This document shows, one piece after another, positions 25,045 through 34,629 of a stretch of DNA of 64,000 nucleotides. This DNA comes from Companilactobacillus musae (lineage in GTDB: Bacteria; Bacillota; Bacilli; Lactobacillales; Lactobacillaceae). Each line of letters starts with the position of its first letter. The stretch's first letter is position 1. Made by a program: the position numbers and the translations under genes. The notes beneath the pieces were generated by a model, which did not search any database, was not told the origin of the DNA, and saw nothing but the letters and a program-made list of their open reading frames with translations. The stretch lies in assembly GCF_003967595.1 (NCBI RefSeq), contig NZ_BIFW01000002.1, forward strand, positions 346,528 through 410,527, written 5' to 3'.

Positions 25045-25989
25045 TTGAAAAAATTAAATATTATTTTATTAGGTTTATTATCTGTAATCACGCTGGGAAT
25101 CTTCTCAGCACAAAACGTCAAAGCTGATGATCTAAGCGACCAACCAGTTATGACTTTAGGAACTTCGTTAACATCAGATCAACGCCAAGGTACAATCAGT
25201 GCCTTATCTTCACAAATCAATGACAGTAACTATAAAACAATTACTGTTACTGGTGATACCTTGGTTAAATATTTGAATCCAAGTGGTAGTTCATTCACTA
25301 GCAATTCAGGTGTCTGGTCATCCGCTTTGATTCAAAAAACTTCATCAGGTTCAGGTATCAACGTTAAGATCGTTGACTATAATGGTAAAAACAATATAAC
25401 TACCATTACTGCTGACCAATACAGAAACGCTGCTGTTACTGCTGGTATCAGTGATGCCAACATCTATGTAACATCAGCTACTCCAATTGACGGTTCTGGT
25501 GCCTTAGCTGGTATCTATGCAGCCTATGCCAATAGTGGTGACAACTTGAACCAAAGCCAAGTCAACGCTGCTCAAAAAGAAATGAACGTTTTAAGTGGTA
25601 TCACTGATGCTAATAAGGGAACAGATGGTTATTCTGATAAGCAATTAAACAATGCCGTTGCCGGTATGAAATCAGATATTGCTCAAAAAGGTGACAACAT
25701 TACCGTTAACCAAATCACAACTATCGTTAACAACAACTTGCAAAAGAATAATCTTCAAAATATCGTTAACAATAACCAAAAACAACAAATCATTAACTTA
25801 ATGGTTCAAATTAGAGATTCGGGTGCTTTAAAGAATTCTAACTTTAAAGAACAAGCCTCAAAATTAAGTAGCGATATCATGAGTAAAGCTAAAAATGTTT
25901 TCAACAACTTAAATACTCAAGAAAATCGTAATTTCTTACAAAGAATTTGGGACAGTATCGTTTCATTCTTTAGCGGTTTGTTTAACTAA
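25045..25989 (+). CDS. Secreted DUF1002 protein
   Basis: 314 residues with a signal peptide (hydrophobic 8-22, likely cleaved at VKA-DD). The body follows the DUF1002 pattern: VMTLGTSLTSDQRQGTI, a TGDTLVKYLNPSG block, and ITADQYRNAAVTAGISDANIYV. Function unknown; found across Firmicutes. UUG start behind AAGGAGG. Asn/Gln-rich C-terminal half with an amphipathic end. Stands alone between two strong terminators. Confidence 0.82.
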   Translation: MKKLNIILLGLLSVITLGIFSAQNVKADDLSDQPVMTLGTSLTSDQRQGTISALSSQINDSNYKTITVTGDTLVKYLNPSGSSFTSNSGVWSSALIQKTSSGSGINVKIVDYNGKNNITTITADQYRNAAVTAGISDANIYVTSATPIDGSGALAGIYAAYANSGDNLNQSQVNAAQKEMNVLSGITDANKGTDGYSDKQLNNAVAGMKSDIAQKGDNITVNQITTIVNNNLQKNNLQNIVNNNQKQQIINLMVQIRDSGALKNSNFKEQASKLSSDIMSKAKNVFNNLNTQENRNFLQRIWDSIVSFFSGLFN

Positions 25990-26018
25990 AAAAATATCGC
26001 CCAATTCTCGAATAACAA

Positions 26019-26058
26019 AAATAACCGCATGACTATTATGGTCATGCGGTTATTTTTG
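26019..26058. terminator. Bidirectional terminator between DUF1002 and CPBP genes
   Basis: AAATAACCGCATGAC pairs perfectly with GTCATGCGGTTATTT around a 7-base loop; T-rich tracts follow on both strands. Confidence 0.88.
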
Positions 26059-26137
26059 TTATTTTTTTATAATTACCTAGATTGCTTGAAAGCTTAGATT
26101 TTATTCAATCCTAGTGTGGAAATACTAAATTCTGAAT

Positions 26138-26872
26138 TCATCTAACAGTATCTTGCCTTTGATCAAAAACAGGGAATATGATAATAAAACTGACAAATAA
26201 ATATATCAATGAAGGTAAAATCATATTATTTATTGTTGCATTGGAATTTTGAGAGATACCATAGACGATAATAACTAGATAATCGAGAATAAAATGACAA
26301 AGCATCGGATATAGAAGATTTTTGGTCCGTAAAAAAGCACCCGAAAACATAAATCCAATTGCTGTTGTCATCATAACTTGTCCCACAGTCATATCAAAAC
26401 TTTGTGAATACAGATTAATGAAATGCTCAGTGCCAAATAAAATGCTAGATATCGAAACCGGTAATAGTATTCGGGCATATTTATTTTTAAGGTCTTGAAA
26501 AATATGGAGTAAGGAACTCAATACAATTCCACGCATAAGATATTCTTCAGTTAAGCAGGCTACTAATCCAATCGTGAAGGCGTATAAGAATCTATCAATA
26601 TGTGTTAGGCCAATTAGCAACAACACAACAATAATCATGATCATGTTATTACTTTTATGCCTATCCAATTTAATTGAAAACTGAATGTGTTGTTTTGTTA
26701 GTTTCTTGTTTAAAGTAAAAAGTAAAATCAGAAACAATATTTTGTCCATAATGATAGCGTACAAACCATATGAGATATTTAATATTTTTAAAACATTAAT
26801 GAACCCAACTTCAAAGGTTTTCTCAATGAATAAAACTAAAAGAAGATTTTTGATTAAAGATTTTTTTGCCAT
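26138..26872 (-). CDS. CPBP-family intramembrane metalloprotease
   Basis: About 244 residues with seven or eight hydrophobic segments. The CPBP (Abi) motifs are present: EEYLMRG (EExxxR), the H of FGTEHFINLY, and CHFILDYLVI near the C-terminus. Proteins of this family act as membrane proteases and often serve in bacteriocin self-immunity, but no bacteriocin lies beside it. The ATG at 26872 is chosen; a UUG at 26878 is equally possible because no good ribosome site is visible. The 225 bases upstream hold nothing recognisable apart from repeat fragments. Confidence 0.8.
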   Translation of the reverse strand: MAKKSLIKNLLLVLFIEKTFEVGFINVLKILNISYGLYAIIMDKILFLILLFTLNKKLTKQHIQFSIKLDRHKSNNMIMIIVVLLLIGLTHIDRFLYAFTIGLVACLTEEYLMRGIVLSSLLHIFQDLKNKYARILLPVSISSILFGTEHFINLYSQSFDMTVGQVMMTTAIGFMFSGAFLRTKNLLYPMLCHFILDYLVIIVYGISQNSNATINNMILPSLIYLFVSFIIIFPVFDQRQDTVR

Positions 26873-27049
26873 ATACAATTATCTCATTTCTTCAAATTTA
26901 TCTAACGCAATCACTGTATTGGACACTTTTAATGCCTTAATTATTTTTTACGGCAAAAGAGTATCATATTATATTTTTTGAAGATACGAAAATCCCTAAA
27001 AAGTCGGTTCTTGTTCAAAGTTGGTTACAATTAATACTAACTAGTTTGT

Positions 27050-27079
27050 GTGAAGGATGCCGTCGTCCGTGAAATTACC
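27050..27079 (+). repeat. Detached end fragment of the structured intergenic repeat
   Basis: GAAGGATGCCGTCGTCC followed by GTGAAATT repeats the unusual left end of copy R4 (53138) and the inverted end motif of R5. It lies 20 bases outside the complete copy R2. Confidence 0.45.
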
Positions 27080-27097
27080 TAATTAGTAAATCAATAC

Positions 27098-27267
27098 ACT
27101 AGTCCGGAGCAACAAAGAAAATGGGCTCAGTAGCGAAATTTTTCTTAGTGACGAAGTCACTTAGAAAAAGGCCGAGCTTGAAGACACTTGGCAACGCCAA
27201 GTGGCTCCAAGTCGTGCCCGCTACGTTCCAGCTCAATTTTCTTTGTTGTGGAGGACGGCATCCTTCA
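27098..27267 (+). repeat. Structured intergenic repeat, copy R2
   Basis: Starts ACTAGTCCGGAGCAACAAAG and ends GGAGGACGGCATCCTTC. Outer arms CAACAAAGAAAATGGGCT and AGCTCAATTTTCTTTGTTG pair; GTAGCG pairs with CGCTAC; GTGAC with GTCAC; CACTTGGC with GCCAAGTG. It abuts the 3' end of rnhA. Confidence 0.8.
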
Positions 27268-27272
27268 AAAAA

Positions 27273-27962
27273 CTACATCTTATCCATAGTTTCATTCAAA
27301 AGTTCATCAACTCGATTATTTCCCACATTAGTAGCGTGACCTTTAGTCCACTCAAAAGTTTTTTTAGGAACGGTTGGCAATAATTTATCCAATTGCTTCC
27401 ATAGTTCAACATTGACCGGAACGCTGCCATCAGCCTTTTTATAGCCACGTTTCTTCCAACCTGTCAACCAATTTTTAGTAATTGCATTCAGAACATATTG
27501 AGAATCTAAGACAAATATCGTATTTTGTTGATTGATTTTTAGTTCATTTAATCGAATAATACTTTGAATTAGGGCCATTATCTCCATGCGGTTATTAGTC
27601 GCCCCAAATTCTCCATCAGTTCCTTCATATGTCTGACCATTATTACTAATATGGTAGGCCCAAGCAGCCTTATCAGATGTTTTAACATGACCGCCCTTAA
27701 AATTACCGTGATTTCTAGAGCCACCATCAGTATAAACAACGACATCAAAATCATTAATATTGGATACTTTTGGTTTAGAAGTTGTTTTGTTAGCGGGTTT
27801 ACTATAAGAATCTTTACCATCTAAAAACGCTTCTGCTTGGGCTCTATCAGTGAAACTTTTATAGCGAGCGCCGGCAAATCCATCTACTTGTGCCTTGCAT
27901 TCTGGCCAAGTTAAATAGATACCTGGCTTCTTGCCACGTCTTACTGCGTAATATTTTTGCAA
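27273..27962 (-). CDS. rnhA: Ribonuclease HI with N-terminal RNA/DNA-hybrid-binding domain
   Basis: 229 residues. Residues 1-50 are the caulimovirus-like hybrid-binding domain (YYAVRRGKKPGIYLTWPEC ... FAGARYKSF). After a linker, the RNase H domain carries the active site: YTDGGSRNHG (first Asp), NNRMEIMAL (Glu), FVLDSQYV (second Asp) and RVDELLNE (last Asp). Removes RNA from RNA/DNA hybrids and R-loops. Transcribed divergently from the DUF915 gene. Confidence 0.92.
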   Translation of the reverse strand: MQKYYAVRRGKKPGIYLTWPECKAQVDGFAGARYKSFTDRAQAEAFLDGKDSYSKPANKTTSKPKVSNINDFDVVVYTDGGSRNHGNFKGGHVKTSDKAAWAYHISNNGQTYEGTDGEFGATNNRMEIMALIQSIIRLNELKINQQNTIFVLDSQYVLNAITKNWLTGWKKRGYKKADGSVPVNVELWKQLDKLLPTVPKKTFEWTKGHATNVGNNRVDELLNETMDKM

Positions 27963-28031
27963 TTGTCATACCTCATTTAGTTAAAATTTATCAATAATAA
28001 TTATATAATAATATGTTGTTGGGGTGAATTT

Positions 28032-28787
28032 ATGAAAAATGGGCAATGGCCGATTCTATATATCCATGGTTTCCGTGGTGGCGATTATACAACGCAAAAA
28101 ATGATTGAATCAGCGCTAGAATGTAACGGTAAAAATAAAGACCAATTTTTAAAAGCTAATATTAATTGGCGAGGGAAAGTTACATATGAAGGAACTTGGA
28201 CTGCGGACGAACATCCCATTGTTCAAGTTGTTTTCCAGAACAAATGGGTTGGCAGTAACCAAATGGAATATTGGTTAGTGAAACTTCTATTTGATTTACG
28301 CTTAAAACATGAATTTACTACATATGACGCTATTGGTCACTCTTTAGGTGCTGTAGCCTTAGTTTTAGTCAATCTAAGGGAAAAAATGCGTCCTTATATG
28401 CCACGACTAAAAAAATTAGTACTCATTGCAGGTCCTTTCAATGGGATTATTGGTCTCGGTGATCTTCCCAACATCAACCTGCTTAAACCCAACGGACGCC
28501 CTGCTTTTATGAGTCCAACTTATTTTAGAATTTTTATTAATAGAAACAACATTTCGGATGATCTACGTGTTTTAAATATTTTTGGTAACGTTGGTGATCA
28601 CTCAAATAGTGATAAGTATATCTCCGTTACGTCAGCAAAATCTATTTCCTACGTTCTTAGACCAAAAGTTAAAGAATATACTGAATATTTAATCAGAGGC
28701 TCCAATGCTGAACATTCTATGCTACATGATGATTCTGAGATTTTAGATACAGTCAACGGATTCATTTACTACAATCCGTTATCGTAA
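28032..28787 (+). CDS. Alpha/beta hydrolase, DUF915 family
   Basis: 251 residues. The nucleophile elbow GHSLGA (about residue 103) and the early IYIHGFRGG oxyanion motif are typical of the DUF915 hydrolases of lactobacilli. No signal peptide is evident; substrate unknown. SD GGGG lies 8 bases before the ATG. It is followed after 9 bases by the YhgE/Pip gene, so the two are probably co-transcribed. Confidence 0.85.
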   Translation: MKNGQWPILYIHGFRGGDYTTQKMIESALECNGKNKDQFLKANINWRGKVTYEGTWTADEHPIVQVVFQNKWVGSNQMEYWLVKLLFDLRLKHEFTTYDAIGHSLGAVALVLVNLREKMRPYMPRLKKLVLIAGPFNGIIGLGDLPNINLLKPNGRPAFMSPTYFRIFINRNNISDDLRVLNIFGNVGDHSNSDKYISVTSAKSISYVLRPKVKEYTEYLIRGSNAEHSMLHDDSEILDTVNGFIYYNPLS

Positions 28788-28796
28788 CGTTATATA

Positions 28797-31589
28797 ATGG
28801 TCTTGCGCCATTCAGTTTTTAAGAGAGATTTGGAGGGGATTTCTATCAAAGCTTGGGAGCTATTCAGATTAGATATAAAAAGAACTTTGCAATCAAAACC
28901 CGCAACCTTATTGATGCTAGCTATGATAATTTTGCCATGTTTATATTGCTGGTTTAACGTATGGGCCCTATGGGATCCTTATTCAAATACCAGTGATCTA
29001 AAAGTTGCCGTTTATTCAGATGATCAACCTGTTAAACTTGAGGGTCAAAAAATCGAGATCGGTGATCAATTGATCGACAACTTAAAAAAGAATCATAAAT
29101 TGGGATGGACATTCGTTGATTCCAAAAAGCAACTTGACCAAGGTGTTAAAGATGGTTCTTATTATGCTGGTATTTACGTTCCAAAAAACTTTTCAAAGGA
29201 TATCGTTAGTTTCTTATCTGGTAAGATTAAGAAACCAACTTTAGTTTTCTCAGTTAACCAGAAAATAAATGCGATTGCCCCGAAATTGACCGAAACCGGG
29301 GCGACAACGTTGCAAGGAACGATTTCCGATGAATTTATTGGTACAATCAGTAAAACTATCACTAAGGCTTTAAACAAGTCCGGAGCAGACATTCAGCATA
29401 ACCTACCAATGCTAAGAAGATTATCTTCACTATTGGTAACGACTGACGATAACTTGCCCGAACTACAAGATATTATGGACAAAGTTCAAAAAGCCAACAC
29501 GATCGTTCCTAACTTGAATCAAAAGTTACAACAAGCTAATGATATGTATGGTTACCTTCCATTATTAAATCAAGATGCCCAAAAATTAGTTAACTTAAAT
29601 AATTTCTTACCACTAGCCGATGCTGGGGGGACTGCTGCCAAGGATCTTCAAGGAAAAATCCCCGAGATTCAAAGTGCCGGTTCTCAGATCAATGAAATTG
29701 ACAATGATTTTGGTAAAATTTCTGATCTAATGGGTACTAGTATCACCCAAGTAGAAAATGGTATTCAAGTTGTTGACAAAGTTCAAAATGTTATGCCTGA
29801 TATTCAAAAGCTGGGTGAAGATGCTGAAAACGCAACTAATACAGCCAATAATGAATTGATTCCAAAAATCCAACAAGCTTTACCAGTCATCAAAACAACT
29901 GTTGATACTGGTTTATCGATGGTTTATAACATTGCCAAACAAATCAGTACCTCACTTGGTAATGCTAATACCTTAATTGATAAAATTAAGAACGATCCTA
30001 AGAACCAAGAACTAAAGGAACAACTAAAGACCGTCCTTCAAAATGTTGCTGACGACGCGACACAATTAGCTAAAGTCAGTCAACAAATTGCTTCATCATT
30101 GACTGATCTACAAAACTTCTACAATGATTTAGCTGACCAACTTGGTCATGACAAGACAACGATTTTTGATACACCTATTCAACATTTAAATGACTTAGCC
30201 TCATTGAATCAAGCTCTAGCTGACAAGGCTAATGATATTGTAAATAATTATGACGACCTCGATACTAGTCAACTTCAAAGTAAGATTGCTGATCTACAAT
30301 CACAATCCGATAAAATTGCTGACGGAGTTTCTGCTATCAAGGATCTAAATATTATGGATAGCGTTTCAAATAGTGTTAACGATATTAGTACTTTCCTAAA
30401 AGATGCCAGTGCAACTCTTAGCCAAGTCAACAACAATATCATCCCTGCTATCCCAGGACTATTAAATAACACTAAAGGTGTGCTAGAAACTGCCCTAACT
30501 TATCTTCAAAAATACCAAAAGCAATTACCTGCTGTTGGTAACGAAATTCACGATGCCAACCAATTGTTAAACGGAAATATGGGTAATATCACAACTGGTA
30601 TCAACTTAGTCAATGATTTCTACAACAATGACTATCCTACTTTGAAGAAGAAACTATCTACAGCTACTTTCTTTGTTCAATATCAACTGCCACAGATCGA
30701 AAATGAATTGACTACAACTTTGAACTTGGTTAATTCTAAGACACCTGAACTTGAACAAGCACTTTCAACGGCCAATGACTTTGCTGAAAACGATTGGCCT
30801 CAATTGAAGAAAGACATTCACCATTCAGCCACATTACTCAAAAAGGGTAAAAAAGATGTCGACTTAGGCGCCATTATTAAGTTAATGAAATCAGATGCCA
30901 ATAAGGAATCTGACTTCTTCTCTAACCCAGTTAAATTGAAGCAAGAGAACCTTTATGATGTCCCTAACTATGGTTCTGCCAGTGCTCCATTCTACTTAGC
31001 CTTATGTATTTGGGTTGGTGCTTTGTTGCTATCCAGTGTCTTCACAGTTCACTTCAAGTTGAACGACCGTCAGAAATACCGTTACAGTTTCAAACAAAGA
31101 TTCAACGGTCGTTATTTAACTTTTGGTTTCCTAAATCAATTACAAGCAATTTCAGCTGCACTTGGTAATTTATTTATTCTGCATGCTTATACAAAGGAAA
31201 AGGTTTGGTTAATTGTCTTTTGTATGCTGGTAAGTTTCGTCTTTATTTCTATCCTATACTCACTGGTCCAAATGTTTGGTACTGTTGGTAAAGGATTAGG
31301 GATTATCATTTTAGTTCTATCAATTTCTGGTGCTGGTGGTAACTTCCCTGTTGTTCTATCTGACGGTTTCTTCCGTTTCATCAATCCATACCTACCGTTT
31401 ACTTATGCAGTAAATCTGATTCGTGAGGCTGTTGGTGGAATATATTGGCCTAACGCCACAAAAGATATTATTATATTGGTAGCCTTTGGTGTAGTCTTCT
31501 ATCTACTAGGTCTTTTGACAACTGAAAAGCTCAAACCATTTATGCATAAACTACACAAGAGTGCCAAGAAGAGTATGATCATCGAATAA
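28797..31589 (+). CDS. YhgE/Pip family membrane protein
   Basis: Up to 930 residues. One N-terminal membrane span (LLMLAMIILPCLYCWFN) then ALWDPYSNTSDLKVAVYSDD, the Pip/YhgE signature; a long extracytoplasmic part rich in coiled-coil heptads (about 220-680); and five or six C-terminal spans of the ABC-2 type. Homologues are phage receptors (Lactococcus Pip) and parts of type VII-like secretion (EsaA). Start unclear: the ATG at 28797 has no ribosome site, whereas GGAGGGG at 28832-28838 stands 6 bases before an AUC codon (28845) that would give the usual N-terminus. Confidence 0.85.
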   Translation: MVLRHSVFKRDLEGISIKAWELFRLDIKRTLQSKPATLLMLAMIILPCLYCWFNVWALWDPYSNTSDLKVAVYSDDQPVKLEGQKIEIGDQLIDNLKKNHKLGWTFVDSKKQLDQGVKDGSYYAGIYVPKNFSKDIVSFLSGKIKKPTLVFSVNQKINAIAPKLTETGATTLQGTISDEFIGTISKTITKALNKSGADIQHNLPMLRRLSSLLVTTDDNLPELQDIMDKVQKANTIVPNLNQKLQQANDMYGYLPLLNQDAQKLVNLNNFLPLADAGGTAAKDLQGKIPEIQSAGSQINEIDNDFGKISDLMGTSITQVENGIQVVDKVQNVMPDIQKLGEDAENATNTANNELIPKIQQALPVIKTTVDTGLSMVYNIAKQISTSLGNANTLIDKIKNDPKNQELKEQLKTVLQNVADDATQLAKVSQQIASSLTDLQNFYNDLADQLGHDKTTIFDTPIQHLNDLASLNQALADKANDIVNNYDDLDTSQLQSKIADLQSQSDKIADGVSAIKDLNIMDSVSNSVNDISTFLKDASATLSQVNNNIIPAIPGLLNNTKGVLETALTYLQKYQKQLPAVGNEIHDANQLLNGNMGNITTGINLVNDFYNNDYPTLKKKLSTATFFVQYQLPQIENELTTTLNLVNSKTPELEQALSTANDFAENDWPQLKKDIHHSATLLKKGKKDVDLGAIIKLMKSDANKESDFFSNPVKLKQENLYDVPNYGSASAPFYLALCIWVGALLLSSVFTVHFKLNDRQKYRYSFKQRFNGRYLTFGFLNQLQAISAALGNLFILHAYTKEKVWLIVFCMLVSFVFISILYSLVQMFGTVGKGLGIIILVLSISGAGGNFPVVLSDGFFRFINPYLPFTYAVNLIREAVGGIYWPNATKDIIILVAFGVVFYLLGLLTTEKLKPFMHKLHKSAKKSMIIE

Positions 31590-31620
31590 TTTTATTCATA
31601 AAGAGGGAGAGAGAACTTTA

Positions 31621-32070
31621 ATGACAGACATAAAAATGAAATCTTATCGACCTTTTATCACTGAAAAATTCTTTTGGGACTTTCCTACACACTTTAATTT
31701 AAAAGAAGTCAGTGAATTCCTAGATGAAGACATTGATCCAACAACTCAATATATTTCTAACACCGCTAAAACTATCATGCGAAACGACGGGATCTATTGG
31801 TTAATTCAAAGAAAGCATACTTCTCAAATAGTTGCTCTGATAAGTCTTAGTGATCTTGATTTAACAAAACATCAAGCTGCTTTGATGATAACTTTCAAGA
31901 ATCTTTCCGCTGATGAAAAGTTAGAGATTTCAAATAGATTACTTGTTTTTCTTAAAGATCAGATCTCACTACAAACTATTGAAATTAATCAATTAGACCA
32001 CATAGTTCAAGAAAACTTCACAAATAATGGATATAATATTTCTCATAATAATCTACTAAAGAGGAGTTAA
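31621..32070 (+). CDS. Hypothetical protein, GNAT-like
   Basis: 149 residues, soluble. Layout (N-terminal TEKFFWDFPTHFNLKEVSEFLDE, central strands, weak C-terminal helix pair) recalls GNAT acetyltransferases, but the acetyl-CoA Q/RxxGxG/A loop is missing, so catalytic function is doubtful. GAGGGAGAG lies upstream of the ATG. It sits 31 bases after the Pip gene and 5 bases before the YugP gene, so it is likely part of one operon 28032-32774. Confidence 0.6.
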   Translation: MTDIKMKSYRPFITEKFFWDFPTHFNLKEVSEFLDEDIDPTTQYISNTAKTIMRNDGIYWLIQRKHTSQIVALISLSDLDLTKHQAALMITFKNLSADEKLEISNRLLVFLKDQISLQTIEINQLDHIVQENFTNNGYNISHNNLLKRS

Positions 32071-32075
32071 CATTT

Positions 32076-32774
32076 ATGTATGGATATGGTTACGGTTTTG
32101 GTCCCAGCTATCTCTTGATAATTATTGGTTTAGTTATCAGTCTGTGGGCATCATGGTACGTAAATCATAATTTTAAAAAATATGATCAGTTTACTAGTCA
32201 CCACGGTAAAAGTGGCGCTGATGCCGCTAGATTTATTTTGGATAAAGCTGGACTTCAAGATATTCAAATCAACAAAGTCAGTGGTAATTTAACTGATAAT
32301 TACAATCCTGGTAATAAGACATTGAATCTTTCAGAATCAACTTATGATTCTACTTCAGTTGCTGCAATTGGAGTTGCTGCCCACGAATGCGGACATGCTA
32401 TTCAAGATCAAAAAGGATATGTACCCATGCGTATTAGAGCTAGTTTGGTCCCTGCTGTAAATCTAGGATCAAATGCTTCAATTCCTTTGATACTTGTCGG
32501 TGTACTTCTAGGAATGAACCATACTTTGATCACCATCGGAATTTGGCTATTTGCCTTAGTTGTTTTATTCCAAGTTGTTACTTTGCCAGTTGAATTTAAT
32601 GCTTCTGGACGTGCCATCAAGATACTTAGCTCTGGTGATATCCTTGATAACGATGAAGTCCCAATGGTAAAACAAGTCCTATTCTCAGCTGCTTTAACTT
32701 ATGTAGCTGCGGCAATATCAACTGCTTTACAACTATTACGTTTAATTATTATTTTTGGTAACGATCGTAATTAG
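32076..32774 (+). CDS. Membrane zinc metallopeptidase, YugP family
   Basis: 232 residues. N-terminal membrane span, zinc-binding HECGHA (HExxH) near residue 108, then three more hydrophobic spans; ends with a membrane helix. This order matches Pfam zinc neutral metallopeptidase Zn_peptidase_2 (YugP). Role in membrane protein quality control is assumed for the family, not shown. AAGAGGAG precedes the ATG. Confidence 0.88.
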   Translation: MYGYGYGFGPSYLLIIIGLVISLWASWYVNHNFKKYDQFTSHHGKSGADAARFILDKAGLQDIQINKVSGNLTDNYNPGNKTLNLSESTYDSTSVAAIGVAAHECGHAIQDQKGYVPMRIRASLVPAVNLGSNASIPLILVGVLLGMNHTLITIGIWLFALVVLFQVVTLPVEFNASGRAIKILSSGDILDNDEVPMVKQVLFSAALTYVAAAISTALQLLRLIIIFGNDRN

Positions 32775-32786
32775 AGAAATTAAAAA

Positions 32787-32855
32787 TAAAACAGTTCCAA
32801 TTAAGTAATTCAGGCAGTTACATACCTTGAATTCTTAATCGGAACTGTTTTTTTA
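32787..32855 (+). terminator. Composite terminator with conserved inner stem, copy 1
   Basis: Outer arms AAACAGTTCC/GGAACTGTTT enclose CAATTAAG/CTTAAT and an inner ATTCAGG...CCTTGAAT stem-loop; seven T follow. The inner part recurs in the terminators at 34968 and 59152. Confidence 0.8.
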
Positions 32856-33015
32856 TACTGCAATTTTAACTAACGGATCACGTTGTTTAGAAGTAAAACC
32901 TTTGTAGACGATGGTATCCTATCAAAAAAAGACTTAGAAGTTGCTTGTATAATTAGATTTTATTAGAATTTTGAAGTAAACTTTCTAATAAGAATAATAG
33001 AGGGGAATTTATTTT

Positions 33016-34482
33016 ATGATTGATGTTTGGATCATCTGGCTAATTCTCATTATTTTAGTAGTCAATACAATCTCAGCACTTATCACTGTTTTCCATAGGC
33101 CACGTAATATTGTCACCACCTGGGCTTGGATTTTGGTTTTGGTTCTCTTGCCGATTGTTGGTTTTCTAATCTACGCCTTTTTAGGACGTGGAATTGCTCA
33201 AGAGAAGATTTTCAATATCAGTAAGCAAGAGCATTACAGTTTAAGTCAGCTGAAGAGAATGGCCATCGCTGCTCAAAAGCGTCCTCAAAACGCCTCACGA
33301 TACGATGAAACACGATATGCTGACCATATCATTCGTTTTTTCAATGAGACCGAGGAGGCTCCTTTAACACGTCACAACGAAATTGAATTATTCTTTGATG
33401 GACAAGAAAAATTCAAAAAGATGTTTGAAGATATTCGTCAGGCTAAAGAAACAGTTCATGTCGAATACTATGCTTTCATCAAAAGTGATATTGGGGACAA
33501 ATTTCTAAAACTATTAACTCAAAAGGCTAAAGAAGGTCTGGAGGTTCGTTTACTATACGATCCATGGGGATCAGGTGGTACTAAACCTCGTTATTTCAAA
33601 GAGTTTCAAGCTGCTGGTGGTGAAGTTCTTCCTTTCATCACTTCTAAAAACGTTATCGCTAAAACACGTTTAAACTATCACTTGCACCGTAAAATCGTTG
33701 TAATCGACGGTACTACTGGTTGGATCGGTGGCTTTAACGTCGGAGATCAGTACGTTAACGTAACAGATAAATTTGGTTATTGGCGCGATACCCATTCTAG
33801 AATTTTTGGCGCTGCAACCTTGCTATTGCAAGAAAGATTCTTCCGTGACTGGAATGCTTCTTTGGATCGAAATGCAGAACCTCTAGCCTTTTTGGAAAAA
33901 TACTTCCCATCAGATAAGTTCAATTCAGACGCTAATTTGCCAATTCAAATTGTTTCTGATGGACCTGATAGTCGTGATGAAATCCTAAAAGACGGTTTCA
34001 TTGATATGATTGTCAGTGCTAAGAAGAGTGTTTGGATTCAATCACCTTATCTTGTTCCAGATGACGCGATGTTTACAGCTTTAACTATTGCTGCTCGCTC
34101 TGGAGTAGATGTTCGAATCATGATCCCATGTATGCCGGATCATCCTTTCATTTATCGGGCTACACAATATTATGCTAACCTCTTAACAACTTACGGAATT
34201 AAGATTTATAGCTACCAAAAAGGATTTTTACACGCCAAAACTTCTGTCTTTGACGGTAAAATTTCTTCTGTCGGTTCAATGAATCATGACTTTAGAAGTT
34301 ACTCATTAAACTTTGAAGCTAACGCCTTCATTTATGACGCTAAAGTTTCTCACCAAATTGCTCGTTCTTTTGAAAACGATATGAAGGACTCACTTCTACT
34401 AACTCCGGAAATGATTAAAGAACAAGGAATGTGGCTTCACTTCAAACAACGTTTCTCACGTCTATTGTCGCCAATCTTATAA
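33016..34482 (+). CDS. cls: Cardiolipin synthase
   Basis: 488 residues. Two N-terminal membrane spans, then two phospholipase D motifs: HRKIVVIDGTTGWIGGFN (HxK, about 228) and HAKTSVFDGKISSVGSMN (about 409). Joins two phosphatidylglycerol molecules to cardiolipin at the membrane. GAGGGGA ribosome site. Length is typical of Firmicutes Cls. Monocistronic, followed by a terminator. Confidence 0.94.
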   Translation: MIDVWIIWLILIILVVNTISALITVFHRPRNIVTTWAWILVLVLLPIVGFLIYAFLGRGIAQEKIFNISKQEHYSLSQLKRMAIAAQKRPQNASRYDETRYADHIIRFFNETEEAPLTRHNEIELFFDGQEKFKKMFEDIRQAKETVHVEYYAFIKSDIGDKFLKLLTQKAKEGLEVRLLYDPWGSGGTKPRYFKEFQAAGGEVLPFITSKNVIAKTRLNYHLHRKIVVIDGTTGWIGGFNVGDQYVNVTDKFGYWRDTHSRIFGAATLLLQERFFRDWNASLDRNAEPLAFLEKYFPSDKFNSDANLPIQIVSDGPDSRDEILKDGFIDMIVSAKKSVWIQSPYLVPDDAMFTALTIAARSGVDVRIMIPCMPDHPFIYRATQYYANLLTTYGIKIYSYQKGFLHAKTSVFDGKISSVGSMNHDFRSYSLNFEANAFIYDAKVSHQIARSFENDMKDSLLLTPEMIKEQGMWLHFKQRFSRLLSPIL

Positions 34483-34510
34483 TCCATTTCAAAATCGAAT
34501 TATATAAAAA

Positions 34511-34560
34511 ATAAAACTCATCTTGAAGATAATCTTTTTTATCATCGAGGTGAGTTTTAT
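34511..34560 (+). terminator. Intrinsic terminator after cls
   Basis: AAAACTCATCTTGAAGAT pairs with ATCATCGAGGTGAGTTTT around a T-rich loop. Confidence 0.8.
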
Positions 34561-34629
34561 TATTACTGGCTTAGCTATAAGTATTACGATATACTTTATT
34601 TTTATTCATTTAGGGAGGAATTTATTATT

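Noticed and set aside
26879..26990. Tail of a lost gene upstream of the CPBP gene (minus strand frame ending ALDKFEEMR)
   Set aside because: Only about 15 protein-like codons before other stops; too short to distinguish from chance.
27121..27383. Two overlapping short frames over repeat R2 and the end of rnhA
   Set aside because: They run through the repeat and antisense to rnhA, without ribosome sites; explained by the repeat and by rnhA codons.
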